Of a stretch of DNA of 64,000 nucleotides, positions 63,335 to 64,000 are shown one piece after another; the stretch's first letter is position 1, and each line of letters starts with the position of its first letter. Position numbers and translations under genes: made by a program. The notes under the pieces are model-generated. The model did no database searches, was not told where the DNA came from, and was given only the letters and a program-made list of their open reading frames with translations. The stretch spans positions 11,042 through 75,041 of the forward strand of contig DJMA01000007.1 of NCBI GenBank assembly GCA_002436415.1, given 5' to 3'. The stretch is from Bdellovibrionaceae bacterium UBA6502 (GTDB lineage: Bacteria > Bdellovibrionota > Bdellovibrionia > Bdellovibrionales > UBA840).

Positions 63335-63574
63335 TTAGCTCATGAAATCGTGAGCACGAACAGTTTTACGTCCGTTAGCTTCAGCACGCTTAGTAGCTTG
63401 CTCGATAAGTAGGTAAACCCACTCATTCAAACCTTCAATAGCATCAGCAGATACGTTTACATCTGACTCTTTAAGAGCAGATTTTACTTTGCTACCAACT
63501 AAAAGCATTTCTTTAGTCTTAGCAGTTTTCTTTGCAGTAGTTTTCTTCTTAGTAGTTTTTTTCTTAGCAGCCAT
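63335..63574 (-). CDS. Bacterial histone-fold protein with Lys-rich tail
   Basis: 79 residues. The first 21 are an AAKKKTTKKKTTAKK-type basic tail. Residues 22-79 read as one histone fold: helix 1 (LLVGSKVKSAL), a long helix 2 (SADAIEGLNEWVYLLIEQAT) and the histone-type end RKTVRAHDFM. This matches the nucleoid histone described in Bdellovibrio (Bd0055 group), which coats DNA as dimers; the known protein lacks or has a shorter tail, to my recollection. Own promoter, good AAGGAG site and terminator, suggesting high, independent expression. Confidence 0.8.
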   Translation of the reverse strand: MAAKKKTTKKKTTAKKTAKTKEMLLVGSKVKSALKESDVNVSADAIEGLNEWVYLLIEQATKRAEANGRKTVRAHDFMS

Positions 63575-63614
63575 GACAAACTCCTTGTGCTGTTTTTTGT
63601 TTAAGTGAAATCAG

Positions 63615-63642
63615 CATATAGATAGGGAAAAAAGCTTGTCCA
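63615..63642 (-). promoter_or_regulatory. Promoter-like sequence of the histone gene
   Basis: Minus-strand TGGACA (63642-63637), 16-nt spacer, TATATG (63620-63615), 40 nt before the ATG. Confidence 0.45.
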
Positions 63643-63751
63643 GTAAAAAAAATAAGGAAATTGAAAAACGTCTTAAAAAGCGCAAAAAAAGGTCAAAAAT
63701 GCCGCGTTAGCATAGAAATTCTGGCTTTTAAAGCATTCCATTAGCTCGTGC

Positions 63752-63779
63752 TTGCTAAGAAAATGTCTCCTGGTATAGT
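63752..63779 (+). promoter_or_regulatory. Promoter-like sequence of ruvA
   Basis: TTGCTA (63752-63757), 16-nt spacer, TATAGT (63774-63779), 27 nt before the ruvA ATG. Confidence 0.5.
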
Positions 63780-63806
63780 GTATTTCGTGATTAGAGGTGA
63801 GTTAGC

Positions 63807-64000
63807 ATGATTGCAAGAATTCGTGGAAAAGTATTATGTATTGAAGAAGAAAGTTTGGTAGTAGATGTGCAAGGATTAGGCTATGAGCTATTTTGCAGCG
63901 CGAATACAATGGACCAAATTTTACCGGGAGACGATGTTGATCTTCAAGTCTTTACTCACGTAAGGGAAGAAGTGCTGCAGCTATTTGGCTTTATCGACCG
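63807..64000 (+). CDS. ruvA: Holliday-junction DNA helicase subunit RuvA (partial)
   Basis: The first 64 codons are in view; the gene runs off the window end. MIARIRGKV, VVDVQGLGYELFCS and HVREEVLQLFGF are RuvA domain I signatures (OB fold). RuvA binds the four-way junction and loads RuvB. AGAGGTGAG lies upstream of the ATG. It has its own promoter, separated from ruvC by fadD and the histone gene. Confidence 0.95.
   Translation, partial: MIARIRGKVLCIEEESLVVDVQGLGYELFCSANTMDQILPGDDVDLQVFTHVREEVLQLFGFID

Overview
The window reads as chromosomal DNA of an AT-rich Gram-negative predator-type bacterium of the Bdellovibrionota (Bdellovibrio/Bacteriovorax-like). This is an inference. It rests on a gene for a bacterial histone with a Lys-rich tail (63335-63574), several exported peptidoglycan-active proteins, a tamB-tamA outer-membrane system, abundant signal peptides and beta-barrels, and short intergenic gaps. 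No rRNA, CRISPR array, prophage or intact IS was seen. There is one tRNA, Leu(CAA).

Layout. 1-2.8 kb: possible IS21-like end repeats, a PrxQ peroxiredoxin, an SLT-type protein, a small Xre regulator and a possible gene remnant. 2.8-8 kb: a beta-barrel gene with a G9 tract against its start codon, then a 1437-residue zinc metalloprotease lipoprotein. 8-13 kb (minus strand): MltA, GNAT, polysaccharide deacetylase, an exported double-hotdog protein and an exported cyclophilin. 13-17 kb: Xre-cupin/VOC pair, lipoprotein hydrolase, a decayed OMP gene, mscL. 17.2-20.4 kb: bacteriophytochrome kinase-REC overlapping a heme oxygenase gene. 21-24.3 kb: tRNA-Leu, an OMP, a second decayed gene, a SurA-N-like protein and a RimI-like GNAT.

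24.6-33.8 kb is the conserved rimP-nusA-infB-rbfA-truB-rpsO-pnp operon. A terminator-like hairpin sits in the leader just before rimP, suggesting attenuation. It is followed by an M16 peptidase gene. 35.1-38.6 kb holds a FeeM-like acyltransferase-PilZ fusion divergent from a thiF-ridA-ydcF-like operon, the best candidate for an undescribed small-molecule or signalling pathway. 38.7-47.8 kb is mixed: exported serine protease, 2OG oxygenase, psd, phospholipase C-like protein, LysR, an unknown exported protein, Hpt, LMW-PTP, htpX.

48-58.5 kb (minus strand): clpS-clpA, then a TPR-tamB-tamA operon joined by 4-nt overlaps. 58.5-64 kb: efp, a TPR protein, yebC (preceded by a leader ORF)-ruvC, fadD, the histone gene, and the start of ruvA cut by the window end.

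Starts were moved from the longest possible ORF where a ribosome-binding site, signal peptide or gene overlap argued for it. All family assignments come from reading motifs by eye; no database search was possible.
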